Assembly: GCF_010731295.1 (NCBI RefSeq)
Contig: NZ_AP022579.1
Location: forward strand, 248,001-312,000
DNA: 64,000 bases
Direction: 5' to 3'
Source: Mycolicibacterium boenickei
GTDB lineage: Bacteria > Actinomycetota > Actinomycetes > Mycobacteriales > Mycobacteriaceae
A program made the translations under genes and the position numbers. The notes beneath the pieces were generated by a model, which was not told the DNA's origin, did not search any database, and saw nothing but the letters and a program-made list of their open reading frames with translations. Of the stretch, positions 55,619-64,000 are shown in pieces. Every line of letters begins with the position of its first letter. The stretch's first letter is position 1.

Positions 55619-56133
55619 GGGATGATGCCGCGCAGATAGGCCGCCTGGCCCAGGTGCTGAGCGCAATCGTCGACGATGCTGACCAACCGTGCGCTCGCCG
55701 TCACCGGTGGATCCCACCGCGTATCGACGATGCGGCGGAGCTCCTCGGCGGTCACGCCTGCGATGTAGGCCAGGGTGTCCTTGTGCACCGCCAGGTAGTA
55801 GCCCGCGAGCAGCTCCGCCGGGGCGTGCACCTTCGCGACGTCGTCGGGGGTGTGCCCGTACCCGATGTCGTTGGCGGGCAGGTCGAGCCCGAAGCGGTCC
55901 TTCCAGCCGTCGCGGGTCCACACCTGCTCGGTTCCGGCGATGTCGCACAACTGCAGGTCTTGGCAGCGCGCGCTGTGCCAGATCAGCCAGGCGATGCTGT
56001 TGGCCTGCGGGGTGGGCCGGTAACTCGAGACCTCCTCGGTCAATCCGTCGGTGAGGTCGTCGACGTGCTCGATGAGCCTGGTGAACGCGTCGCGCAGCAA
56101 TTCTCGGACGGCATCGGAATCAGCGTCAGCCAT
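55615..56133 (-). CDS. DinB-like / DUF664-type four-helix protein
   Basis: 172 residues. [20 protein letters not shown], then [20 protein letters not shown] and the C-terminal [15 protein letters not shown] fit the DinB/mycothiol-dependent enzyme fold. Three likely metal-binding His residues are visible: one in WHSAR, one in YLAVHKD and one in QHLGQ. Some relatives use mycothiol or bacillithiol as cofactor, others have unknown roles. ATG 56133 ([11 protein letters not shown]) is preferred; 56184 would overlap the divergent kinase promoter. Confidence 0.8.
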   Translation of the reverse strand: MADADSDAVRELLRDAFTRLIEHVDDLTDGLTEEVSSYRPTPQANSIAWLIWHSARCQDLQLCDIAGTEQVWTRDGWKDRFGLDLPANDIGYGHTPDDVAKVHAPAELLAGYYLAVHKDTLAYIAGVTAEELRRIVDTRWDPPVTASARLVSIVDDCAQHLGQAAYLRGIIP

Positions 56134-56175
56134 GGCCTCGACGCTACTCGCGAACCGGCCCGGCACCGTCCCGAC

Positions 56176-56181
56176 TACGAT
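56176..56181 (+). promoter_or_regulatory. Minus-10 hexamer TACGAT, leaderless kinase start
   Basis: TACGAT ends six bases before ATG 56188. The same hexamer with the same spacing precedes senX3. Confidence 0.5.
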
Positions 56182-56187
56182 CACGGC

Positions 56188-57690
56188 ATGCCGTTGAATA
56201 CCGGCGACGTGTTCGCCGGGTACACGATTCAGCGTCTACTCGGCTCTGGCGGCATGGGCGAGGTCTATCTGGCGCAGCATCCGCGCCTCCCCCGCCAGGA
56301 CGCTCTCAAGATCATGCCCGCCACGCTGACCGGGGACGCCCAGTACCGCGACCGGTTCAACCGCGAGGCCGACATCGCCTCCTCGCTCTGGCATCCCCAT
56401 ATCGTCGGCCTGCACGATCGCGGCGAGTACGAGGGGCAGCTGTGGATCGCGATGGACTACGTCGACGGCACCGATGCCGCTCGATACGTGCGTGAGCGAC
56501 ACCCCGAGGGCATGCCGCTGCCCGAGGCCGTCGAGATCGTCGCCGCCATCGCCGAAGCCCTCGACTACGCGCACGAGCGCCACCTGCTGCACCGCGACGT
56601 CAAGCCCGCCAACATCCTGCTGACCAGCCCAGAAGCCGCACGCCGTCGAATTCTGTTGGCCGACTTCGGTGTTGCCCGCCGAATCGACGACATCAGTGGG
56701 ATCACCGCCACCAACATGGCCGTGGGTTCGATGGCCTACTCGGCCCCCGAACAGCTCCTGGGGCAGGCCATGGACGGACGGGCCGACCAGTATGCGTTGG
56801 CGGCCAGCGCTTTTCAGCTCCTGGCCGGGCATTCGCCGTTCCACCATTCCAATCCCGCGGTGGTCATCAGCAAGCAGCTCAACGAACTCCCACCCAGCCT
56901 GCGCAGCGTCCGGCCCGAACTGGCCTACCTGGACGAGGTGATGCTCAAGGGCATGGCCAAGGACCGCGAGGGCCGCTACGCACGGTGCAGCGATTTCGCG
57001 AAGGCACTCGCCGATGCGCGCGCGACGGCACCGGTCACGCAGCGGCCTCCCACGGTGCCGCCGCGGCCGGTCTCGAACCAGCCCCCTCGCGTCATCGCGG
57101 CCCCGAGCTTCACCGCACCCGCGCCCCCGGTGGTCAGTGCGCCGCACCAGTCGCCCACGTGGTCGGGGCCCAGCCCGATCCCGCAACCTCGCGGTCCCCA
57201 GAGACGCAGCCCGGCAAGGGTTGCGGTGCCGAGCGTGCTGGCGGCACTGCTGGTGGCCGCGATCGTCTTCGCGATCAGCCAGTTCGTCCGCGCCGACCCG
57301 GCGCCGCGCAGCACGCCGTCGTGGCAGCCGTACGTCGAGGCGGCCCGGACCTTCGCGCTGCACACCGTCACGGTCAGCGCCGACACCGCTGACAGCGATC
57401 TCGAGGCGATGATGGACGGCGCCACCGACGAGTTCCGCGCCGATCTGAAGAACCAGGCGCCCCAGATCAAACGCAAGGCCCAGGAATTGGGCGTCAAGAC
57501 CGAGGGAACGGTCACCGGGGCCGGTGTCGAATCGTTGTTCTCCGATGAGGCGGTCGTGCTCGTCACCGTCGATACGAAGGTCACCGTCACGACCAACCGG
57601 GTTGGCGTGGTCTCACTGCAACGGGTGCGGGTCACCGTGGAACGTGTCGATGGCGCCTACAAGGCCTCGAAGCTGGAGTTCGTGAACTGA
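56188..57690 (+). CDS. Membrane Ser/Thr protein kinase with Mce-associated-like outer domain
   Basis: 500 residues. Kinase domain about 12-275: Gly loop [13 protein letters not shown], Lys41 in DALKIM, catalytic Asp137 in [16 protein letters not shown] Asp159 and APEQL. A Pro-rich linker (282-342) precedes a single membrane helix (about 347-367). The outer domain (370-500) looks like an Mce-associated membrane (Mam/NTF2-like) domain: [20 protein letters not shown] at the start, [19 protein letters not shown] at the end. The downstream gene encodes a stand-alone relative of that domain and is coupled by TGATG. Related to the PknF/PknI group by kinase domain; exact name not assigned. Confidence 0.9.
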   Translation: MPLNTGDVFAGYTIQRLLGSGGMGEVYLAQHPRLPRQDALKIMPATLTGDAQYRDRFNREADIASSLWHPHIVGLHDRGEYEGQLWIAMDYVDGTDAARYVRERHPEGMPLPEAVEIVAAIAEALDYAHERHLLHRDVKPANILLTSPEAARRRILLADFGVARRIDDISGITATNMAVGSMAYSAPEQLLGQAMDGRADQYALAASAFQLLAGHSPFHHSNPAVVISKQLNELPPSLRSVRPELAYLDEVMLKGMAKDREGRYARCSDFAKALADARATAPVTQRPPTVPPRPVSNQPPRVIAAPSFTAPAPPVVSAPHQSPTWSGPSPIPQPRGPQRRSPARVAVPSVLAALLVAAIVFAISQFVRADPAPRSTPSWQPYVEAARTFALHTVTVSADTADSDLEAMMDGATDEFRADLKNQAPQIKRKAQELGVKTEGTVTGAGVESLFSDEAVVLVTVDTKVTVTTNRVGVVSLQRVRVTVERVDGAYKASKLEFVN

Positions 57691-58184
57691 TGGCCACCCG
57701 CACGCGAAGCTGGACGCTACTGGTCGGTGCCCTCATCATCGGCATCGTCGCGGCCATCGGCCTTGGTTCCTGGCAGCTGGCGGTCAAGAGCCAACCGGCC
57801 CCCGCGCCTGTCGCCGACGATGAACATGCACGCGACCAGGTCAGCGAGTTCGTTGCCACCAACGTGGTCAAGGTGCTCAGCTACACCCCCACCACCAGCC
57901 GGGCCGACATCGACGCGGTCACCGGGCTGCTGACCGGCTCGGCGGTCGACGAATACCGGAAGACCATCCGGACGAAGCCGGAGAATGTCACCCAGACCGC
58001 CACCGTCCGCAACACGGGCGTGGAGTCGCTGACGGTCGACGAGGCCAGTGTGGTGGCGTTCGTCGACCAGAAAACCGAGACCGCGGGTGCCGGCGGCCAG
58101 TCGACACAGGATGCGCTGGCCTACCGGGTCAGCCTCACCCGCGTCGACGGCGACTGGCTGATCTCGGAATTGGAGCCGCTGTAG
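57690..58184 (+). CDS. Mce-associated-type membrane protein, paralogue of the kinase sensor domain
   Basis: 164 residues. One N-terminal membrane helix (LLVGALIIGIVAAIGLGSWQ), then a domain that parallels the kinase's outer part: DQVSEFVATNVVKVLSYTPT matches the kinase's [40 protein letters not shown] matches [20 protein letters not shown], and VSLTRVDGDWLISELEPL matches [21 protein letters not shown] 57690 overlaps the kinase stop. It may pair with the kinase as sensor partner; this is inference. Confidence 0.85.
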   Translation: MATRTRSWTLLVGALIIGIVAAIGLGSWQLAVKSQPAPAPVADDEHARDQVSEFVATNVVKVLSYTPTTSRADIDAVTGLLTGSAVDEYRKTIRTKPENVTQTATVRNTGVESLTVDEASVVAFVDQKTETAGAGGQSTQDALAYRVSLTRVDGDWLISELEPL

Positions 58185-58187
58185 CGG

Positions 58188-58580
58188 CTACTGCGCCGCC
58201 GGTGCCGCCCCGTGGAACACCGCCTCGACATTGTTGCCGTCGGGATCGCGGACGAATGCGCCGAAGTAACCCGGGTGGTACTCGGGCCACAGCCGCGGCG
58301 CGTGCAGCGACTCGGCTCCCAGCTTCAGCGCGGCGTCGTAGAACGCCTGCACGGCATCGGTGTCGGCGGCCTGAAATGCCACATGGATTTCCCGGTTGGG
58401 GCCGCCGGCATCGCCCGCGCTGGCGTCGGCAATCCAGAAGTCGGGCTTGCCTTCACTGCCGTAGCCGATCGCAACCTGGTAGTCCATTTGCCGGCTGTAC
58501 CCGAGCACGCCCAGCACGGAGTCGTAGAACTCCTTCGATTTGGCCCAGTCGGTGCAGTTGATTCCAAAGTGATCGATCAC
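58188..58580 (-). CDS. VOC/glyoxalase-fold protein
   Basis: 130 residues. Opens with IDHFGINCTDWAKSKEFYDS (metal-ligand His) and closes with AFVRDPDGNNVEAVFHG (Glu ligand), with IHVAFQAADTDAVQAFYDAA in between: two beta-alpha-beta-beta-beta units of the vicinal oxygen chelate fold. Possible roles range from dioxygenase to resistance protein; none can be chosen. AAGGA precedes GTG 58580. Ends three bases from the convergent membrane protein gene. Confidence 0.88.
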   Translation of the reverse strand: MIDHFGINCTDWAKSKEFYDSVLGVLGYSRQMDYQVAIGYGSEGKPDFWIADASAGDAGGPNREIHVAFQAADTDAVQAFYDAALKLGAESLHAPRLWPEYHPGYFGAFVRDPDGNNVEAVFHGAAPAAQ

Positions 58581-58643
58581 CGGTCGATCCTTGCATCAGG
58601 CACCGACACGTCGCCGCCTGTTTCCCGAACGGCCGCGGCGTCG

Positions 58644-58649
58644 TAGGTT
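58644..58649 (+). promoter_or_regulatory. Minus-10 hexamer TAGGTT, leaderless amidohydrolase start
   Basis: TAGGTT ends six bases before ATG 58656, with no ribosome-binding site. Confidence 0.5.
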
Positions 58650-58655
58650 AGTTAG

Positions 58656-60377
58656 ATGAGCTATGACCTGTGCATCCGTGGCGGCACCATCGTCGACGGT
58701 CTGGGCGGCGCCCCATACGTGGGCGACGTCGCCGTGCGCGACGGTGTCATCGTCGAAATCGGTTCTGTGGCCGGAACTGCCGAGCGTGAGATCGATGCCA
58801 CCGGGCTGCTGGTGACCCCGGGCTTCGTCGATCTGCACACGCATTACGACGGTCAGGCGATCTGGTCGGACCGGCTCAACCCATCCTCGGCACACGGGGT
58901 CACCACCGCCGTGATGGGCAACTGCGGCGTCGGATTCGCACCGTGCCGCCCCGACGACCACGACGTGCTCGTCGATGTGATGGCCGGCGTTGAGGACATC
59001 CCCGGGGTGGTGATGGTCGACGGCCTGCCGTGGACGTGGGAGACGTTCCCCGAGTTCCTCGACGCCCTGTCATCGCGGCACCTGGACATCGACGTGGCGG
59101 CGTTCCTGCCGCACTCCCCGCTCCGGGTGTACGTGATGGGCCAGCGCGGTGTCGACCGCGAGCCCGCCACGACCGAGGATCTGGCGCTGATGCGCAAGCT
59201 CGCCGCCGAGGCCGTGCAGTGCGGCGCGCTGGGATTCGCCTCGTCGAGGCTGACGATCCACAAGACCGAGAGCGGCAAACCGATCCCCAGTTACGACGCC
59301 GGCTATGCCGAGATCGAGGCGATCGCCCGCGGTGTCGACGACGCCGGAGGCGGCCTGATCCAGTTCGTGCCCGATCTGGTCGCCGGCGACTACGAACCGG
59401 CACTGCAGACGGTGTTCGACGTCGCCGCCGACGTGGGCTTGCCCGTCACGTTCACCCTGGCGATCGGCAATGCCGGCCCGGCGTTCTTCGAGGACGCGCT
59501 ACGGATGGTGGAGAAGGCGAACGACAACGGCGGCAGTATCTCTGCCCAGATCTTCCCCCGGCCGATCGGATTGGTGCTCGGCCTCGAGCTGTCCGGCAAC
59601 CCGTTCGTGCTCTACCCCAGCTACCGCGAGATCGCCCACCTGCCGCTCGCCGAGCGGGTCGCCGAGATGCGCAAACCCGAAGTCCGCCAACGGATTCTGA
59701 GCGATTCGGCGGCAAGCGACGGACACCCGCTGATGTTCGCCGTGCAGGCCTGGGACTACATGTATCCGTTGGGCGAGCAGCCTGACTACGAGCCCGACCC
59801 GTCGAATTCGATCGGTGCGCGGGCCCGGGCCCGCGGCGTCGACCCGCTCGAGGAGGCCTACGACCGCCTGCTCGACGACGACGGCCACGCCATGCTGCTG
59901 GTCACGCTGGCCAATTTCCGCGACAACTCGCTGGACACGGTCGCGGAGTTGATCCGGCGCGACGACGTCATCCTCGGCCTCGGCGACGGCGGCGCGCATT
60001 ACGGCATGATCTGCGACGCCAGCTTCCCCACCTACCTGCTGACGCACTGGGTTCGCGACCGCGGCACGGGCATGCTCAGCGTGGCCGACGCCGTCCGGGA
60101 ACTGACCTCGGTTCCCGCTCGCATCGCCGGGCTGGCCGACCGCGGTCGAATTGCATTGGGCTACAAGGCTGATCTCAACGTCATCGACCATGCGACGCTG
60201 CGGCTGCACCGGCCGGTCGTCGCCTACGACCTCCCCGGGGGCGGTCGCCGGCTCGACCAGACCGCGGACGGTTACGTCGCGACCGTCGTCTCCGGTGAGG
60301 TCATCGCCGAGCACGGTGTTCCGACCGAGGCGCGCCCCGGCCGGCTGGTCCGCGGCAAACAACCTGCACCCATGTGA
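58656..60377 (+). CDS. N-acyl-D-amino-acid deacylase-like amidohydrolase
   Basis: 573 residues, D-aminoacylase branch of the amidohydrolase superfamily. Metal-binding VTPGFVDLHTHYDGQAIWSD, the internal HSPLRVYVMG, FTLAIGNAG and the C-terminal ADLNVIDHATLRLHRPV are present. GDGGAHYGMICDASFPTYL likely carries a metal-ligand Asp. Mycobacterial relatives are annotated as D-amidohydrolases without proven substrates. Start ATG 58656. Confidence 0.9.
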   Translation: MSYDLCIRGGTIVDGLGGAPYVGDVAVRDGVIVEIGSVAGTAEREIDATGLLVTPGFVDLHTHYDGQAIWSDRLNPSSAHGVTTAVMGNCGVGFAPCRPDDHDVLVDVMAGVEDIPGVVMVDGLPWTWETFPEFLDALSSRHLDIDVAAFLPHSPLRVYVMGQRGVDREPATTEDLALMRKLAAEAVQCGALGFASSRLTIHKTESGKPIPSYDAGYAEIEAIARGVDDAGGGLIQFVPDLVAGDYEPALQTVFDVAADVGLPVTFTLAIGNAGPAFFEDALRMVEKANDNGGSISAQIFPRPIGLVLGLELSGNPFVLYPSYREIAHLPLAERVAEMRKPEVRQRILSDSAASDGHPLMFAVQAWDYMYPLGEQPDYEPDPSNSIGARARARGVDPLEEAYDRLLDDDGHAMLLVTLANFRDNSLDTVAELIRRDDVILGLGDGGAHYGMICDASFPTYLLTHWVRDRGTGMLSVADAVRELTSVPARIAGLADRGRIALGYKADLNVIDHATLRLHRPVVAYDLPGGGRRLDQTADGYVATVVSGEVIAEHGVPTEARPGRLVRGKQPAPM

Positions 60378-60408
60378 CAGGACCGCCACGAGGGCGCGTC
60401 AACAGAAC

Positions 60409-60414
60409 TATTCT
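60409..60414 (+). promoter_or_regulatory. Minus-10 hexamer TATTCT, leaderless start of the PNPOx-like gene
   Basis: TATTCT ends six bases before ATG 60421. Confidence 0.5.
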
Positions 60415-60420
60415 CACGTC

Positions 60421-60801
60421 ATGAGCGTGAAAGTGGATCTCAACCAGCTGGCCGACAAGCTGGCGGACTACACGTTCGCCTACCTCGTCACGGTCGACGA
60501 CAACTACCACGCACACACCGTCGCGGTGGAGCCACACCTGGTCAACGGCGTCATCCACGTCGGCCCGATCGGCGGGCACACCCGTAGAAACCTCGCCTCC
60601 CACGAGCACGCGACGCTGGTCTGTCCGCCGCGTCAGCCCGGTGGGTATTCGCTGATCGTCGACGGCCGCGGCCAAGCAGGCACCACCGGGGACGAGACGC
60701 ATCAGATCGTGCCCAGCCGCGCGGTGCTGCATCGCAAGGCCGCGCAGCCCGGCCCGCCCGGGCAGTGCGACAGTGACTGCATCGTCTTGTCGGAGAACTG
60801 A
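60421..60801 (+). CDS. Pyridoxamine-5'-phosphate oxidase-like split-barrel protein
   Basis: 126 residues. KLADYTFAYLVTVDDNYHAH then TVAVEPHLVNGVIHVGPIGG matches the flavin- or F420-binding split beta-barrel family (FDOR). ASHEHATLVCPPRQPGGYSL is typical of short members. The C-terminus is Cys-containing (QCDSDCIVLSEN). The cofactor is not certain, and the function is unknown. Confidence 0.85.
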   Translation: MSVKVDLNQLADKLADYTFAYLVTVDDNYHAHTVAVEPHLVNGVIHVGPIGGHTRRNLASHEHATLVCPPRQPGGYSLIVDGRGQAGTTGDETHQIVPSRAVLHRKAAQPGPPGQCDSDCIVLSEN

Positions 60802-60822
60802 CTTCGCAGACTTCGCATCGAC

Positions 60823-60871
60823 TGGCCAGTTATGTCGCGCATACGGCGTGCCCGCGTGCGACAACTGGCCA
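60823..60871. repeat. Imperfect long palindrome after the PNPOx-like gene
   Basis: TGGCCAGTT (60823-60831) pairs with AACTGGCCA at the far end (60863-60871), and an inner GTCGC also pairs after a two-base bulge. Similar in size and layout, though not in sequence, to the palindromes around the DUF559 gene. Confidence 0.6.
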
Positions 60872-60882
60872 CTCGGCACAGA

Positions 60883-60915
60883 AAAGCCCCGGCACGCCAA
60901 GCGCGCCGGGGCTTT
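60883..60915 (-). terminator. Rho-independent terminator of groEL2
   Basis: Perfect 11-base arms AAAGCCCCGGC and GCCGGGGCTTT with an 11-base loop; on the minus strand the stem is followed by TTTTC-type T-rich sequence. It lies 20 bases after the groEL stop. Confidence 0.8.
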
Positions 60916-60934
60916 CCCGTAAAGAGAGCAGGAC

Positions 60935-62599
<1,665 letters not shown>

Positions 62600-62671
62600 T
62601 CAGGTTCAGTGCCCGCGACGGACGGCTGGGGTGTGCTCCCGCAGGTGCGGCCCCTGCCTCACCGGCCCGAC

Positions 62672-62698
62672 CTAGCACTCACTGATCGAGAGTGCCAA
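62672..62698. promoter_or_regulatory. CIRCE element (HrcA operator), proximal
   Basis: CTAGCACTC-N9-GAGTGCCAA, 115 bases upstream of groEL2. Matches the CIRCE consensus TTAGCACTC-N9-GAGTGCTAA at 16 of 18 positions by eye. Confidence 0.88.
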
Positions 62699-62706
62699 CT
62701 GCATTC

Positions 62707-62733
62707 TTAGCACTCGACCATGGCGAGTGCAAG
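62707..62733. promoter_or_regulatory. CIRCE element (HrcA operator), distal
   Basis: TTAGCACTC-N9-GAGTGCAAG, eight bases beyond the first CIRCE. The left arm is a perfect consensus. Confidence 0.85.
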
Positions 62734-62853
62734 GTTGTTGGGTGCCCGCTCGGGCTTCCTCGCTACGCCGGTGGCGAAAGTTGCCGATTTCTACCTCAGC
62801 GCCGTTCCCGGCGCGCTCGGGCGACCCCTGGGTGGAAAGCGGTGGCGGCCTGG

Positions 62854-63639
62854 TCAGCGAGGTAGTACGAACTGCCAGCCCGCGGCCTGCATGGCGGGAA
62901 TCGCATCGGCGAAGCCGGCATGGGTACCCGATTGCGGGTGGTTCATGTGGGCGATGACGATCGAGCCCGGGGTCGCGCTCATGACGTTGGACCGCACGGC
63001 CGCCGCGGACGCCGTCGCACCGTTGTCCGCATTGACGGTGAACCCCAGCGGTTGCTCACCGAGTTCGTGCACGATCTCGACGGCCACGTCGTCGTAATGC
63101 GCAGTGCCGGGACGGAACCAGGTCGGAGCCCGCCCGGTCAGGGCGGTCAGCCGCTGGTGGTTGCCCCACACCTCGCTGACCACCTCATCGGCCGAGCGGG
63201 TCCCCGCGATGCCGTACGCCGAGCGTCCCGTCACCGACAGCGGCACATGCCGGGTGCCGTGGTTCCCGATCTCGAACAACGGATCGGCGGCCAATTGCCG
63301 GGCCCGGTCCGGATTCCGGTCGACCCACCTCGAGTTGAGCATCAGCACGGCCGGCACGCCATTGCGGCGCAGCGTGTCGAGCAACGCGTCGTCACAGGCG
63401 CCATCGCAGGCGTCGAAGGTGAGGGCGATCTGCCGGCCCGCGGCGGCGAACGACGTGGTGATTCCGGGCAGCGCCATCCCCCACTGAGTGGGCGCGCGCC
63501 GTTTGTCGGTCACCGCGACCGACGGCGGGTCGATTGCATTCGGATCGGCGTGGGCTGCCGGCAACCCGGCCCGCAAGGCATGGCCGACGGCGATCGAACC
63601 GACGGCGGTCGCCGCCAGGAATGCCCGCCTGGTGATCAC
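62854..63639 (-). CDS. Tat-exported polysaccharide deacetylase (NodB-fold)
   Basis: 261 residues. Starts with a twin-arginine signal (ITRRAFLAATAVGSIAVGHA). The NodB domain has IALTFDACDGACDDALLDTL (catalytic and metal Asp residues), EIGNHGTRHVPLS (metal His residues), PTWFRPGTAHYDDVAVEIV and IVIAHMNHPQSGT. Would remove acetyl groups from a wall or capsule sugar outside the membrane. GTG 63639 follows TACCGT by seven bases (63647-63652, minus strand), which supports this start over 63723. Confidence 0.88.
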   Translation of the reverse strand: MITRRAFLAATAVGSIAVGHALRAGLPAAHADPNAIDPPSVAVTDKRRAPTQWGMALPGITTSFAAAGRQIALTFDACDGACDDALLDTLRRNGVPAVLMLNSRWVDRNPDRARQLAADPLFEIGNHGTRHVPLSVTGRSAYGIAGTRSADEVVSEVWGNHQRLTALTGRAPTWFRPGTAHYDDVAVEIVHELGEQPLGFTVNADNGATASAAAVRSNVMSATPGSIVIAHMNHPQSGTHAGFADAIPAMQAAGWQFVLPR

Positions 63640-63646
63640 ACACCGG

Positions 63647-63652
63647 ACGGTA
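63647..63652 (-). promoter_or_regulatory. Minus-10 hexamer TACCGT of the deacetylase gene
   Basis: Minus-strand TACCGT ends seven bases before GTG 63639; this placement decides the start and puts the Tat motif at the very N-terminus. Confidence 0.5.
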
Positions 63653-63797
63653 GGTCCGGATCTTGTCGGCCGGCCGTCGATTCGCTGTGGGTTGGCTGCG
63701 GACACCTCAATGGCCTCGCCCACCGGTTTCTACCGCAGGGCTGCCCTCAGCGAAGACTGGCAACCCCCACGTAGAAAAGGCCACCGAAGAAGCGAAC

Positions 63798-64000
63798 TCA
63801 ACTCCCCGACTGGTACTGGCGCACCTGCTCGGCGAATTCGTCGAGCAGGCGTAGCGACTCATCCTTGCCGACGGACGGCAGGAACAGACCCAGCTGGCCG
63901 AATCCGAGATCCTTTGCGGCGCGCCAATAGTCGGCCTTGATGGGTGCACCGAACATCATCAACGGCACGTCGGTCGCACCGCCGTCGTGCATCTGTCCGA
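63798..64000 (-). CDS. C-terminal end of an LLM-class (F420/flavin) oxidoreductase, 5' end outside window
   Basis: About 67 residues remain: GQMHDGGATDVPLMMFGAPI, then DYWRAAKDLGFGQLGLFLPS and a helical tail (LLDEFAEQVRQYQSGS). This is the usual C-terminus of luciferase-like monooxygenases that use F420 or FMN. The start and active site lie beyond the right edge, so the substrate is unknown. Confidence 0.75.
   Translation of the reverse strand, partial: GQMHDGGATDVPLMMFGAPIKADYWRAAKDLGFGQLGLFLPSVGKDESLRLLDEFAEQVRQYQSGS

Overview
This is a GC-rich stretch of a mycobacterial chromosome. Its gene order resembles the M. tuberculosis Rv0501-to-Rv0440 region run in reverse (recalled synteny, not computed). 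Mycobacterial markers include mshA (mycothiol), hbhA, a mycolic acid methyltransferase of the umaA/pcaA family, senX3-regX3, ramB next to isocitrate lyase, the ribosomal mini-protein bS22 and a GGM-tailed GroEL. Extra metabolic genes, and no MIRU spacer between senX3 and regX3, suggest a fast-growing Mycolicibacterium-type species. The species cannot be named from the sequence alone.

Positions 1-10.8 kb hold an SDR epimerase-like gene cut by the window edge, bS22, a small HTH protein, proC, a thioesterase-like gene, a TIM-barrel isomerase, an acidic membrane protein, a Ppx/GppA phosphatase, regX3/senX3, gpmA and a YbjN protein coupled to mshA. Positions 10.8-25.4 kb hold mshA, a ROK protein, an SDR, an L,D-transpeptidase lipoprotein, murB, two DUF2505 paralogues, a methyltransferase-like gene, a nitrilase, deoC, small membrane or secreted proteins, hbhA with an XRE regulator, a DUF445 protein and a TetR regulator.

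Positions 25.4-27.3 kb are accessory. A PPK2 kinase is followed by a DUF559/AbiEi-like gene enclosed by two near-identical long palindromes. Positions 27.3-33.2 kb are lipid and glyoxylate metabolism: umaA-type methyltransferase, fadB2, icl, an acyl thioesterase and ramB. Positions 33.2-37.1 kb are accessory: a TetR/flavodoxin-fold reductase pair with a perfect operator palindrome, a carboxymuconolactone decarboxylase-family gene, and an IS200/IS605 element with intact tnpB but an apparently damaged tnpA. Positions 37.2-42.3 kb hold lpd, small membrane proteins, an orphan DUF779 gene and an S9 peptidase.

Positions 42.4-49.2 kb form an amino-acid breakdown cluster. An APC permease, a Glu/Leu/Val-type dehydrogenase and a fused indolepyruvate ferredoxin oxidoreductase lie in a row, with an Lrp regulator upstream on the same strand. 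Positions 49.2-64 kb hold a second-class PPK2, secreted proteins, an aldehyde dehydrogenase, a PAP2 phosphatase, a DinB protein, a Ser/Thr kinase with an Mce-associated-like outer domain plus a free-standing paralogue, an amidohydrolase, groEL2 behind two CIRCE elements, a Tat-exported polysaccharide deacetylase and the end of an F420/flavin LLM oxidoreductase.

Many genes start 6-8 bases after a TANNNT minus-10 hexamer with no room for a Shine-Dalgarno site. This is the leaderless pattern known to be common in mycobacteria. No tRNA, rRNA or CRISPR array was seen.
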